A stretch of DNA of 64,000 nt from Symbiodinium kawagutii (GCA_009767595.1 VSDK01004343.1:302449-366448); one strand, 5' to 3'. Shown: positions 47,477-59,034, numbered from the stretch's first letter. Numbers and translations: made by a program. Notes: generated by a model from the sequence alone, not told the origin.

Positions 47477-48185
47477 CTACCGGGTGAGTTCCCTAGTGCC
47501 CCTTCGCCGGGGCAAGGGGTAACTATATGTGCCCAGAAATGGACATCAACTTGGCGCCAGCTGGGACCAATGAGGTCGGATCAACATGAGCATTCATGGT
47601 TCCTCTACCTCTGATGCATCTTTCCATATCCATGTGCACCATGATGACAGTGGCAACTCCTAACATCAGCCCCTCCGCCTCAGCATAGGCCACCGGGTGA
47701 TGCTCTTGGACGTGGCTTTTGCTGCCTCGTCGTCCAGGTTGGCCTGACCACAGTAGCAGTGAATCCGCTGCGCTGCATGATCCGTGCTGTTCCGGCCTCC
47801 CCCCAACTTGTTGACCTCGGTTTTTAGCCGTGAAACCAAGTGAAGCCAAAGGATTTGGAAACACTTCACGGAGTCGCCTGGATTCCCATAGGCAGCTGGA
47901 ACCAAGGCGTGCTGGACAAGCCCAAATGAAAAAGCACTTTTTCTCGACAATCCGAAGTCATCGTTTACCACTAGCCCAAACGTACTTTGTAATTGAAGTA
48001 TGAACGCATAAATATCAATAAATAAACAAGCAAAAACTCATAAACGTACACATCCCACATTCAATTCACTTAAGCCTACATGTAACCATACATCTTTGGT
48101 GAATCAGCATGATAGGCTTGTCACCTGACCAGCGGATCACCCAGCGCCTCGGCAGCATCCAAGACTTTCAAGCACGGTCCAAGAC

Positions 48186-48262
48186 CTGGCGAGTTCGGTT
48201 TCACCGAGCGAAGCGAGAAGCTTGGCGCCACCAGAAGCCGAAGCGGCGAAGAAGGCATGAAA
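48186..48262 (-). CDS. Exon candidate, alanine/leucine-rich
   Basis: FFAASASGGAKLLASLGETE then LAR, ending at a CCAG|GTCTTG donor. The left boundary is not resolved. Unrecognised. Confidence 0.4.
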
Positions 48263-48840
48263 AAATGTTGGTTAATAGTGTTAATAGGGGTTATAGTGGT
48301 TATACTGATTGGTTGATGTTGGTTAATCATGGTTACTTGGTTGATAGAGGTTGCTTGATAATTGTCAATTGTGGCTGATATAGTTGATATAGTTCAATAA
48401 TGGTTAATAGTGGCTATAGTGTTTATAGTGGTTATCACTACCACTATGTTCATGTGCCATAGTGGTTATAGCGGTTAGATGGTTGGTATACATGTTATAG
48501 TGGTCTTTAACGGATAATAGTAATTGATATAGATGGATAATGGTCCATAAGTGTGAACAATGCTTCATAGTCGGTGGGTGGGCTACTAATGATGGGTTCA
48601 TAATGGGTTGAGAATACTTAATAATGACCAAACTGCTTGGTTACTGTTGGTTAATAATGGTTAATTGGCTGATAATGGTTGCTTGATAATGGCCAATAGC
48701 GGCGAACAATTAATCATGGTTGATGATTAATAATTAATGGTTCGATAAGGTTAGTGTATACTGGTTAATGCAGTAATGATTAATAATGTGATGAGATCAA
48801 CAATGGTTGCTTAATAATGCTAAATAACTGGTTGGTGGTT
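48262..48840. repeat. Degenerate GGTTAATA/GGTTATAG simple sequence
   Basis: Loosely repeated GGTTAATAGTGG, GGTTATAGTGG and TTGATAATGG motifs. No coding signal. Confidence 0.7.
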
Positions 48841-48886
48841 GAACCACCCCGTCGTGAAAAATATGCGCGTTCGTCAACCAACCACC
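48829..48886 (+). repeat. Family 3 short inverted element, copy 2
   Basis: TGGTTGGTGGTTGAACCACC to GTCAACCAACCACC. Confidence 0.7.
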
Positions 48887-49265
48887 TGAACTCGGTAGGG
48901 TTTCAATGGTAGATTTCATGCCAAGCGTCTCAGCTCCAAGGTAGGGATTTCAATGGCAGACTTGAAGCTGAGATGGGATGACTCTGGGATGGCTCAATCA
49001 CTTGGGATGATGACATAGCTTATTCATGAAGATTGTCACTACAAACATTGAATGTCAATTGAAGCTTTGTGATTTGAATCGTGACTGCGCCGCTTGGCAG
49101 TTTGGCGGAGATTCTCACCCTTTTATGCAGTGTAGCAAGGTGTTGCCAGCTACACAGATTCTTGGGTTTACCAGACTTGGCTCACGAACTACAGTAATCA
49201 GAAACGAACTGACTGGTTGGAAATTGTGTTTTCCCAACTCAGTGTTTTCTGGTAGTTGGAATCAC

Positions 49266-49372
49266 TGGTTGGTGGCTTTTAACCCCTATGAAAAAACTAG
49301 TCAACCAACCATTTGTTCATAATTACTACCCTACGAAAAAAAAAAAAAAAAAAACTAGTCAACCAACCAGTT
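49266..49372 (+). repeat. Family 3 short inverted elements, copy 3 and an adjacent half
   Basis: TGGTTGGTGGCTTTTAACCC to ACTAGTCAACCAACC. This is followed within 20 bases by a second right half (CCCTACGA, an A tract, ACTAGTCAACCAACC). Confidence 0.7.
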
Positions 49373-49995
49373 GTTAATTACATCTGTGAAAACAAACATG
49401 TCAATCAAACCACCCAGCAGTTAACTGCTGCAACGACCCAAGTGGTTCTGCTTGGTCGCCGGACCCGCCAGCAGCGAAGTGAAGCCTTTGCCCAGAGGAT
49501 TCTTGGGCAAACTCAGCTCCTGAAGTCGCTGCCAGCGGGGCTTCAACAACGGCTGGGGAGATGTCATCCCTGTGGGTGCTGGGCAGCTGAGCTGTTGGAG
49601 TTGATAGGGCTTATTAATAGATGGTTAATGGTGGTTAATGATGATGGTTAATGATGATGGTGAATGATGATGGTGAATGATGGTGAATCAAGCTCATCAA
49701 GCTCATTGAGCTCCAATAATTAATGATGGTTTGTGATTGCAGCCAAACAAAAACCAGCCTGTTTGGTGGTGCTCAGAACAGCAAATGATGGGCAACTGGG
49801 TCAGCACACACAACAGCTTGAAAATGATGAGACCACCAGGCCGGTCAACTTCATTAATTGGGTAGGAAAACGCCAAACGATCTTCCGCAATGGTCATGAA
49901 TTATTCTTGGGTATGAATAAAAACAACTGATATTAGCCACTAGCCGTTCATGACCATCACTGGAGTTGGTTATGGACCCCCTTAGCCAACTCAAC

Positions 49996-50110
49996 CAGTC
50001 CAGGCGGCAGCCAAGTAGCGCGTAGGAACGGACAACTTTGGAGTCCAGCGCCCAGAGCTGTTGCACCTGTGAGGCCGTGAGAATCGTGGTTTCCATCGGT
50101 TTCCGGATCT
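49996..50110 (-). CDS. Orphan exon
   Basis: METTILTASQVQQLWALDSK then VVRSYALLGCRLDW, with exon-like codon use. Donor GACTG|GTTGAG is likely; the acceptor lies near GACAAAG. Unrecognised. Confidence 0.5.
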
Positions 50111-50723
50111 TTGTCCGAGGTAAACCAAGCGGTTGACTGTTGAGCAAAGACAATCACCACTATGGATCCTTTGCTGTTGATGTTGACAAAGATCCTGTAA
50201 ACCAACCGGTTGACTGTAGATCTAGTTGACTGTTGATGTTGACCACTATGGAGTTACAATCCTTTGCGATCTACATCGTATGGAGTTACAATCCTTTGCA
50301 ACTAGATCTAGATCCTGGTATTGTAACTCCATTCTGCGAGAAACAATCCATTTTGCTCACCAGTAGATCATCAGTTTGTCCTGCTCACCATAGAAGAATC
50401 CTTTGCAACTAGATCTACATCTAGAGGTCTATATTCTATGCTGTTGTGAGCAGGGTCTCGACCCACGGCGAAGGTCTGAAATCAGGATCGATGCCAAAGA
50501 TACACAACTGACTGAAGCAACATGGTTGACTCCGATTATATAGGTATTGTATTGCGCAAAAGACATTAACAAAACATCCAAGAATATCATCAAAAGGGAG
50601 CTCCTGAAAAGGAGGATACCCCAAATGCTTAGTTTTCCCTTTTACTAATAATCCGATCCAACTATGGCTGTACATATACCATCGCCGATAGGTTCCAACA
50701 TCGGAAAATCTGACAAACAAACG

Positions 50724-50844
50724 TGGTTGGTGGTTGAACCACTCCTATGAAAAATATTTGTCAACCAACAAAGTTGAAAATTCTGGGGAAAATGAACATC
50801 TGGTTGGTGGTTTGAACCCCTATCAAAAATATTCGTCAACCAAA
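50724..50844 (+). repeat. Family 3 short inverted elements, copies 4 and 5 in tandem
   Basis: GGTTGGTGGTTGAACCACTC to TTTGTCAACCAACA, then TGGTTGGTGGTTTGAACCCC to TTCGTCAACCAAAC about 30 bases later. Further fragments follow to about 50,945. Confidence 0.75.
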
Positions 50845-50973
50845 CAATTGTCGATAATTACATCTGGGAAAATGAAACCACCAACCAAACAATATCTAAA
50901 ATGTCAACCAACAAATTTGAAAATTCTAGGGAAAATAAAACCACCAAGCAGAAACTTTCTTCTCCCCGGTGAC

Positions 50974-51072
50974 CTGCAGCTCCAATGTCGTTCTCATCCA
51001 GGATGATGGTCTGCAACTTCTCACCGCAACCAATGGCGAAGGCATTGGCCAAGGCAACTGCACCACCATTAC
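50974..51072 (-). CDS. Leucine-rich-repeat exon (99 bases)
   Basis: NGGAVALANAFAIGCGEKLQ then TIILDENDIGAAG follows the ribonuclease-inhibitor-type LRR pattern (N-x-GA-x-ALA-x-A, then L-x2-L-x-L-x2-N-x-IG-x2-G). Acceptor CTGCCAG|G, donor GCTGCAG|GTCACC. Its length equals one repeat. The rest of the gene is not visible nearby. Confidence 0.7.
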
Positions 51073-51201
51073 CTGGCAGATGTGGCCCCAGGATCCATAT
51101 TATGGAGGTTAGATGATGAATCATGGTCGATAATAGGTTAATCATGTCTGATAATGTCCAGAAGCTGCCGGTGGATCACGTTTGACGGTTCAAATTACAG
51201 A

Positions 51202-51312
51202 ACTGGTGGTTTCTTAAAAAAAAAAGGACCCAAAAGCTATGGTTGGTTTATCACTAGAGGTGATGAGTCTTGGATGATTTTTGGGTACCCCTACGCTTGA
51301 GAAACCACCATA
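51202..51312 (+). repeat. Family 1 inverted-repeat element, copy 13
   Basis: ACTGGTGGTTTCTTAAAAAA to CGCTTGAGAAACCACCATAT, forward core. Confidence 0.85.
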
Positions 51313-51695
51313 TCTCTACTTGGGCAGGTTCCTACGACACTACCTCTCAATCTGCCCAAACACAGGTTGTTGCGAACGACTGTTGACCATTCCATCTATT
51401 CTTTTCTCTTTTTGAGGGCTGAGGTGTGACTGGCGAATTGTTGCGAATGTCTTCAGGGCTCGAGTTGGACATGTTAATGGCATTGAGTTTCTCTAAACGA
51501 CTGAGACGATGTCGACCCGGGATGAAGTCTTAACCTCTGGTGAAATTTCCACGGAAGCTCAAACGGTCATACGGAACATGCGACAAGACGTACATTGTGG
51601 AAATGTGGGTCCTTCAACGGTGACCCATAGACGGTGGTACCAATGTGGTACTCCCACCATTCCAGTTCACCTCAGTTCCCTTCAACTTGGCGGGC

Positions 51696-51806
51696 AATCC
51701 AATATCATCCAATATCATCCAAATTCATCCAATATCATCCAATATCATCCAATCTCATCCAATATCATCCAAATTCATCCAATATCATCCAATCTCATCG
51801 AATATC
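51696..51806. repeat. Minisatellite, 10-base unit AATATCATCC
   Basis: About eleven copies with variants AAATTCATCC and AATCTCATCC. Three overlapping chance frames run through it. Confidence 0.92.
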
Positions 51807-52108
51807 CAACGGCTTAGGAAAATTGTATCCATCAACCGTCCAGTGTGTCTCCCTCTCCCTCGGCGCACCGATGCCGCAGCCCCAAATGCTGAGCTCCTAT
51901 CAGCAAAGGCGTAACTTGACAGATGGCAACCGCAGCCACGCAAAACACAAGGGGGCTATCTGGTCGGTGATTTCAGCCCCTACAATTCGTGTTTATGATG
52001 ATTGATAATGGTCAATGATGGTGAACATAATGGCTAAGAATGGTTTGTACAATGGTTGATAATAGTTGATATAGTGATTATGGTGGCTAATTAATAGTGA
52101 TTATCACT

Positions 52109-52150
52109 GGTTGGTGGTTTCAACCCAACAAATATGCATGTCAACCAACC
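52109..52150 (+). repeat. Family 3 short inverted element, copy 6
   Basis: TGGTTGGTGGTTTCAACCCA to TGTCAACCAACC. Confidence 0.7.
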
Positions 52151-52586
52151 AACTTGGTAAGACTGGGAAAAACAAGTCGAAAACCACCAGCCAAGTATGG
52201 TACTGAAGATGTGGTGAGTTGAGTGTTTGGCCATGTCATGCCAAAACATGAAATATTTCTTCGATAATGGAACTGATGTCCGTTCACTCGCTAAATGCTC
52301 CATATGTAGTACGTGTACCTACATTTGCCCATAAAATGATCCAAATGTAGATAAATAATTATACCATACATGGAGCATCTGGGATATCAAATCCTTTGCT
52401 GATAGGCACTGATCGTTCTTGCCGCCCTTCACGAGCAAAGGCTCTCGTCCAGTCACAACAAGGGCTCAATCATGCTGGAGCCAGCCGCAGTTGGTAGGAT
52501 CACTGTTTTGGGGACAGAAAACAACTGAAAAAAATAATTCAGCGTCTTCACAAGGGTTTTAAACATCTAATCTGGCATAACAAGAC

Positions 52587-52726
52587 CTTCTGATGCTTGA
52601 TCTCTCCAAATTGGCAACACACAAACGAAAGTTCACCAGTGGAAGCTTCATAATCCATTCGCAGTGAAGGGCCAATCATCAATTTCAAGCAGGAGGACAC
52701 TAAATCATCAAACAAATTCAGGCCTC
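52587..52726 (-). CDS. Exon candidate, frame uncertain
   Basis: GLNLFDDLVSSCLKLMIG and SLRMDYEASTGELSFVCCQF end at CAGAAG|GTCTTG. It lies only 46 bases after the preceding exon, but that exon's phase would instead read a stop after seven codons. One of the two frames is wrong. Confidence 0.35.
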
Positions 52727-52772
52727 CTGAGGACCAAATCAAATCCCCAGCCCAAACTCACTCGCCACTCAC

Positions 52773-52911
52773 CCAGGTTCAAGAGCCCACTCCTCCAGGT
52801 GTGGGGGATCCTTCCTGGCATGGTCCGCGTTGTAGGCCATTTCCAATCCCTCGCACATGGCTCGCGCATTGACCTTGGTGTACGTTGGACCAGCGCTCGG
52901 GCTGGGAGCAG
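52773..52911 (-). CDS. Orphan internal exon (139 bases)
   Basis: PSAGPTYTKVNARAMCEGLE then MAYNADHARKDPPHLEEW, between acceptor TGAACAG and donor CCTGG|GTGAGT. Good codon bias. Unrecognised. Confidence 0.6.
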
Positions 52912-53186
52912 CTGTTCAGGGGCATGACTTTACCGAGCAGAACCAGCGATGCACGAACCTCGCGGCCCAAATCTCATGTCATTGATGTCATTGATTCAAT
53001 TCTATTCTCATTGATTCAATTCTATTCTTCAGAGACCTTGGATGCATGTTGCTTTCAAACAAGGGCTTTGATCATATTTGGCCAGATCCTTCACCATGCT
53101 GCGTCCAACTTTGGAGGCACAGCTAGCGGTCACCAGAGTCCTATTCATCTACACTTCCAGGGTGGTAAAATGCAAGCAGCATCTCA

Positions 53187-53300
53187 ACATGGTGGTTTCT
53201 GAAGCCACTTTGGGGACCCCAAAGCTATGGTTGGTTAGCTACCAATGAATGACTACTAAGGATGATTTGGGGGTACCCCATTTTGAAAACACACGCACAT
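53187..53300 (+). repeat. Family 1 inverted-repeat element, copy 14
   Basis: ACATGGTGGTTTCTGAAGCC to CATTTTGAAAACACACGCACAT, forward core intact. Confidence 0.8.
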
Positions 53301-53304
53301 GCTT

Positions 53305-53660
53305 AGGTTCAAGTTCAGCGCTGATGAACAGTGCAAATCCAACACTCTCTCCCAAAGTGTCTTTTGCGTTGTCTGCATAGCCAATGAGTCGTTTGAGGGA
53401 ATATTGAGTCCTTGTTGTGGCTGGAAAGGACCGCAATCTGTCTGCAGCCTATGCCAAAGTGCATTTTCTCGCCAGCATCTAATTGCTCACAACAACTTGT
53501 AACAAGTTGTTTTACCTCCTCTCGTCTGAAATTGACACAACACCAATCTGATTTCTCGACTGACAGGTCCATGTTTTTCTGGATTGATATGCCTGGAATT
53601 TCATCAACCCTTCCAACAGAACTTCCTCCATTCACAGCAAATTCAGCAGCATGAAATGAA
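53305..53660 (-). pseudogene. Coding-like segment with a frame change
   Basis: From 53,660 down to about 53,420 one frame reads GISIQKNMDLSVEKSDW, FRREEVKQLVTSCCEQLDAG and HFGIGCRQIAVLSSHNKDS. Below that a second frame takes over (SLKRLIGYADNAKDTLGESV, GFALFISAELEP). This fits one protein broken by a 1-2 base indel, or two exons with hidden sites. Unrecognised. Confidence 0.35.
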
Positions 53661-53697
53661 TGCATGAGTTGTGCATGATCAGAGTGCAGATGTTGAG

Positions 53698-53827
53698 ATA
53701 TGGCTGTGGGTCAGTTCACCCCATACCCCTGGTTCCCCTATCATTAGCCATTGTTTTCCCTCTTTTTGCTGGTGAACTTATCCCCCATGACATTGGTTGG
53801 TTAATACCTTGACCCAGCTCGCCATAT
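53698..53827 (+). repeat. Family 2 inverted-repeat element, copy 3
   Basis: ATATGGCTGTGGGTCAGTTC to TTGACCCAGCTCGCCATAT, with conserved core CATTAGCCATTGTTTTCCC. Confidence 0.85.
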
Positions 53828-53879
53828 GTTGACTATCCAATGATCACAGTGTAGAGCCTTGTCGTCCGACACCTCCCTG

Positions 53880-53995
53880 GTGGCTCAGCTTCTAAGGCCG
53901 GCCACACATCGGCCAGGCTCCCTGGGCTCCCCGGCCTCGCCGATCTGATGGAAGGCATACTGCATGCTCTTGGGCCGCGCCCTGAAGGTGCCACT
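53880..53995 (-). CDS. Exon candidate
   Basis: GTFRARPKSMQYAFHQIGEA then GEPREPG, G/C-rich third positions. A GC donor after GGCGAG and others are possible. A family 2 element follows directly downstream. Confidence 0.4.
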
Positions 53996-54029
53996 GAGAT
54001 GGTTGGTAGTTGGTGGTCCATCAAGATCA

Positions 54030-55077
54030 AGGTACAGTAGTGTCATTTGCTGGCATAGGTATCAGTATAATACCTGGGTATAATACATGGGTATAATACT
54101 GGGTAATATCAGTATAAATGCATAGTGACAACTTCAACAAGGCTGGTATGATACATGGGTCATAGGGATCAGTAGCCATCACTAAGCGTCATGAATTGTC
54201 ATTAGCAGCTATCATGAACCATAGCTGTTCATCCATCATTAATCATGCGTAAGCATCAGCATCACCAACATCATCACTTACCATCAATCATCACTCTAAA
54301 ACATTTAAACCAGTTTTATACTAAAATAACTGAGATCATCATTCACCACCACCACTAACATCAGTAACCATCTCAGTTTGTCATCGCCAACCATCCATAG
54401 GACACCCAACCAAAGGTCCTGCCCTCACCATCCAAGGTACCACATGAGATTCTTCCGAAGCTCCACGAATTCGCTGTCGACAATCCTCGCAGCCCCACGT
54501 CTAATGTTTTTAAAGTGGTGGACAGTAATCAAATGTTGTAAATGGTTATCACATGCCGCAATGGATGGTTGTTTGCTTTTATAATAGACCGTTGATGGCT
54601 ATAATGGATTCTAATAGATGCTTATGATAGATTTCTATCTATAATGTCTCATATAGATGGCTACTACATGTTAGAATAGATGGTTGTAGTGGATGGTAAT
54701 TTCAGCTAATGATTAGTACATGAGTTTATGGATGGTGATAGCATATAAGCTTGTATGATAACCAGTAATAGATGGTTAATTATATATTATAGACGGTGGT
54801 TAGTAATAGCTCGATAAGCTCATTGATAATGCTTTTAAATTCTATCAACCATGGTGGTGTGAATCAGAAACCTTGAGCAATGGCTAGGAGGTGTGAATGG
54901 TTTTAGTAGCGGCTCTAATAATGGTTGGCAGCAATAGCAATGGTGGTTTTGTTCATTATGTTTGGTTGGGACTCTGTACATTTCAAAGGGGTGCTCTTGG
55001 GCCAAAGCTGGAAAGGAATATCTACAGCAGCAACTAGATGACCCCGACAAGGCCAGGATAGGGCAGATGTCGCCCAG
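54030..55077. other. AT-rich DNA without confident genes
   Basis: Degenerate GGTATAATACATGGGTATAAT (54,060-54,120) and TAATAGATGG-type simple sequence (54,540-54,830). No supported exon. Confidence 0.4.
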
Positions 55078-55281
55078 AACTATTGTGGTGATTCGCCGTG
55101 CTTCAAAATCAACAGAAAGACTGACCCCAAAAAAGTCATGGGCATCACAGCAACTCATTGGCTTGAATTTTCAGGACATCCCACAGACAGCGAGTTTGCT
55201 GCTAATGATTGGGACGACGAACTACAACACAAATTTCTTCCAAGATCAGGAGGTTCCACAGTGGTGGTCCCAGCCGCCTAG
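55078..55281 (+). CDS. Possible terminal exon on the plus strand
   Basis: After an acceptor TCGCCCAG the frame NYCGDSPCFKINRKTDPKK, VMGITATHWLEFSG, ANDWDDELQHKFLPRSGG ends in TAG at 55,279-55,281. A longer competing frame (54,962-55,330) is also open but less protein-like. Unrecognised. Confidence 0.4.
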   Translation, partial: NYCGDSPCFKINRKTDPKKVMGITATHWLEFSGHPTDSEFAANDWDDELQHKFLPRSGGSTVVVPAA

Positions 55282-55371
55282 CCCCGGGTCGGTGATCATG
55301 TTATCATTCGATTGTGATCCTCTGGGATAACTGCGTTGGGATGTTCACAAGAATAAAGATGCTCCGGAACC

Positions 55372-55517
55372 ATGATGACCAACCGACGATTCGCCGCTGC
55401 ATCACGAAGCTTGCTGCGCCAAGCCGCGCTTGAAGCTCTGACAATTCCGAAGCCTGCAGACATCGACAATGATGAGTTGGATCGCTTGATCAATGGGTGC
55501 TATAAGCCGCCGCTGAG
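55372..55517 (+). CDS. Possible first exon on the plus strand
   Basis: ATG at 55,372 opens MMTNRRFAAASRSLLRQAA, then LTIPKPADIDNDELDRLING and YKPPLR, ending at CTGAG|GTACAT. The arginine/serine/alanine-rich start could be an organelle-targeting peptide, but this is a guess. Confidence 0.5.
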
Positions 55518-55646
55518 GTACATACAGATGTGCATTGATATCACATAAGATGCATTGATGTGCATATCTATATGAATGATATGTATGAATACATCTCAAA
55601 TTTGTTCCGACGATAGCAATCCTGGACACTGCCAGCAAGGCCCCCC

Positions 55647-55790
55647 GTGGGTCTCAAGGCCGCGCGGGCCCGCGGGCTCGCGCGGGCCCGCGGGCTCGCG
55701 GGCTCATACGGGCTCGCGCGGGCCCTGCGCGGGCTCAAATCCATGAGCCCTTACATGCGCGGGCCCGCGGGCCCCCGCGCGGGCTCCTCT
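55647..55790. repeat. CGCGGGCCC-rich array, left
   Basis: Irregular repeats of GCGCGGGCCCGCGGGCTCGC, extremely GC-rich, open in most frames (proline/glycine/arginine/alanine). Confidence 0.9.
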
Positions 55791-55859
55791 GACCAGGACG
55801 TCAACGACACAGACACACACACGCAGCTAGCGAGTGCTTTCAGTTGTCACACACTGGAA

Positions 55860-57050
55860 CTTTAGCGCTGGACTTTAAAATTTCAGTTCTCAGATCTAGC
55901 ATTTCAACGATTAAACTTATGATTTTAGTAGCTAGACTTGAACAAATCTAGTTGTTAGATTTGAGCATTTTAGCGCTATCATTTTAACATGAGGCTGTGC
56001 AATTTTCGTTGCTAGACTTTCCTTTTTTGTGGTTTGACTTCAATACTTTCATGGTAAGATTTTACTTACCCTGTTACTGGCTAGACAAAAGCGTTTTAGC
56101 AGGTAGATCTTACTGTTCTCTCGGTTAGATTTTGCCATCGTGGTTAGATTTTACCTTTTTTCATTAGGGTTTGCTACTTAGTGATTGGACTCTACCATAT
56201 GACCATATCAGTCGTTAGGCCTTTTACCGTTTTAGTCACGAGATCATTCTGAGTGGTTAGATCTGACCATTCTTGTCGTTAGACTGTACCATTTTTGGTT
56301 GTTAGATTCAATCTTGCCGTTTTAGTCATTAGATCATATCATTCTGGCCGTCGGACTTTACCATTTTAGTGGATCTTCCATGTTTTTGGTCAATTCTTGC
56401 AATTTGAATGGGTAGTATTTACCGATTTTGTACTTAGATCTTGCCATGTCAGCGCTTAGATTTACTGCTCTCGCAGCTAGACTTTACAAATCCAGTGGTT
56501 AGATTCTGTAATTTTTGCGGTTAGATTTTACCCTTTTATTGGTTAGATTTTACCATTTATGTTGTCAGACTTTACCCTTTTCAACATTAAAATAGGTTTC
56601 ACCACTTGAGTCGTTAGACTTTACCGTTTAAGTTGTTAGACTTTTCCGTTTTTGTACTTAGACTTATTTCTTTCGTGGCTAGACTCAACCATGTGAAGAA
56701 GTAGATCTTACCATCGATCTCAGTGGTTGAATCTCACCATTTATATCCTAAGACTTTACGGTTTCAGTGGCTAGACTCAACTTTAGCACGTAGATCCTGC
56801 CGTTTTTGTGGTGAGATTTTCCCATTTTACGGGTTGGATCTCACCATTTGCGAAATTAGACTTTACCATCTCAGTGGCTAGACTCAACCATTTCGCAAAT
56901 TTGTCTTACCATTTTTAGTGTAGATTTCGCAATTCAATCGTTGGATCTTACCATTTAAGCCGTTAGACTTTTGCCATTTCAGCGGTTAGACTTTAACATT
57001 TGAATACTTAGACTTACGGTTTTTGTGGTTAGATTTTACAATATAAAAGG
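55860..57050. repeat. Degenerate minisatellite, unit about 27-31 bases
   Basis: About forty diverged copies of a unit like AGTNGTTAGACTTTACCATTTT. Lies between the two GC-rich arrays. No coding capacity. Confidence 0.85.
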
Positions 57051-57179
57051 ATAATTATAAATAACCTCAACTATGCTAGGAACAAAAGCAATTAAATTAA
57101 AAGAAACAACCTTTCGCTCAGACTAGAACCGATTGGTGGCACGCGATCCTTTCCATAACAAGCTGAAGCCAAGACTCTT

Positions 57180-57320
57180 CGCGGGCCCACGCGGGCCCAC
57201 GCGGGCCCACACGGGCCCACGCGGGCTCGCGGGCTCTGCGGGCCCTGCGGGCCCTGCGCGGGCCCGGCGCGGGCCCACCTTGGAGGGCCCATACGCGCGC
57301 GGGCCCGCGGGCCCAGACCC
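57180..57320. repeat. CGCGGGCCC-rich array, right
   Basis: Starts with four GCGGGCCCAC units and continues with GCGGGCTC, GCGGGCCCT and CGCGCGGGCCC variants. Confidence 0.9.
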
Positions 57321-57814
57321 AGGGGGGACCGTCCCCGGACACTGCAACAAAATCATTCCTCCGCATAATCGCCCGCGGTCAAAACAGTGCAAACACAATA
57401 GTGATGTGTCTTGGTTTGTCCCTATGGTGTACAGCCCCAGAAGGCTGGCAATGTCCCAATCCCCAAACCTGCATAGCCCTCTATGGGGCATCAGGGACAG
57501 CTATGGACAACAGTGACAACCTCCAACTGTTCAGCCAAGTAGTGAAGTAGTGATCTGAAGCAATCAGCTAGCATGCTCACCTTGCAACGCCTTATCAACA
57601 AGCTTTTGTTCTGACATCACGGCTTTGGCCATGATAATTTTCGATATCTTGGAGTTTATAGCGGCTATTGGTCAGCAAAAGCCTCACAGCAAGTCATTGA
57701 GCACGTGCATCACAGCTGCTGCAAAAACTATCCCCTTCAAGCACCCACTCAGTCACATTCATGAGTGCATAAGCAAGAAATAGCAAGAGTAAACAAGTAC
57801 GTAAACATCATTTG

Positions 57815-57986
57815 AAAAGTGGTGGTTTCTCAAAATAGCGGACCTCCGCAAATAGTGATGAACATGTCATGAACCATCCATCTTTTGGTTCGGCAAATTA
57901 TGGGAAACCAGCAAATTATGGGAAACTGAACCAAATTGCTTTTGAACCCCCGAAATAGTGTTTCCCAATTTTGAGAAACCATATTG
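57815..57986 (-). repeat. Family 1 inverted-repeat element, copy 15
   Basis: AAGTGGTGGTTTCTCAAAAT to AATTTTGAGAAACCATATTGG, enlarged by a doubled AAATTATGGGAAAC. Confidence 0.7.
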
Positions 57987-58151
57987 GTCTCATTGTTGCT
58001 TATCATCCGCTATTTTTAATCATAATAAGCCATGATTAACCATGATAAGCCAGCTATGTCAACCATCCATTTTTGGGGTTCCCAAAGAAACCACCAACTG
58101 ATAGGCAACCAGCAATCCATCGAAGGACCCATTAGTTATGGCAGCTCGCAC

Positions 58152-58237
58152 CTTGGATCTGGCACGTTCTTGCATGTCCGACTCGCGCACGATATCCATC
58201 TCCTGGAAGCCATGGAGACCAACACGGATCGAGGCAG
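58152..58237 (-). CDS. Orphan internal exon (86 bases)
   Basis: ASIRVGLHGFQEMDIVRESD then MQERARSK, between acceptor CAGCAACAG and donor TCCAAG|GTGCGA. Good codon bias. Unrecognised. Confidence 0.55.
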
Positions 58238-58352
58238 CTGTTGCTGTGGCGATTTGGAGATGCGGTTGACATAGCTGGCTTATCATGGTTAATCATGGCT
58301 TATCATGACTAATAATAGGATATAATAAGGGATGATAAGCAACAACAAGACC

Positions 58353-58476
58353 ACTATGGTGGTTTCTCAAGCCATTGGGAACCCCAAAGCTATGGATGGT
58401 TGATTCCTAAGAATGGTTCATAAGTTCATAAACCTAGATGATTGGGGGGGTCCCCTATTTTGAAACACACCGATAT
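58353..58476 (+). repeat. Family 1 inverted-repeat element, copy 16
   Basis: ACTATGGTGGTTTCTCAAGC to TATTTTGAAACACACCGATAT, forward core. Confidence 0.8.
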
Positions 58477-59034
58477 GTTGTCATGTGTGTTCTATGGTGT
58501 TCCGGTGTGTCACCCTACTGTGAATTACATGCATTCAGTTTGTTGATGACGTTATAACCTTGCCATGATATCCCCACGTGTTGTTGATTTAGCTTCGTAC
58601 ACTTGCTAAGAGAATGTCGTGCCAAAGTGATGCTCAAGAGATTTGATTTCCATACCATGTTGTGACTACGAGCATGTGCGATGCATGATTCTAATGTTGA
58701 ACTTTGTAAATGCAGGAAACCACACCTTACTGGAAAGGTGTGTGCGTGTTGCACTTACTGAGTATGCACATACTGTAAATATATGTGTCTTTGTGTGTAT
58801 CACCTTTGCCCCATTTAGCGGAAAACAAACACAATGGTCAGCTGTCATGGCATCAGGCGACAAAACATCGCACAAACCATGATCTCTCTGTTGATGATAC
58901 ATGATCCACATCAACTTGCTGATTTCCGAATATCTTTATGGTGATGTTTGGTCTCCATGATGCAACTTGTGTGACATCTCAGCCCGGGGTTACTGCTCCC
59001 ATCGGTACATGTTCATCGTAAGTACCAACCTCAC

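Noticed and set aside
48109..48378. Arginine/lysine-rich plus-strand frame (REAWRHQKPKRRRRHEK)
   Set aside because: The minus strand has better codon bias and a clean donor; the basic peptide is its antisense.
57092..57516. Proline/glycine/arginine-rich proteins around the right GC array
   Set aside because: Low-complexity translation of CGCGGGCCC repeats in several frames.
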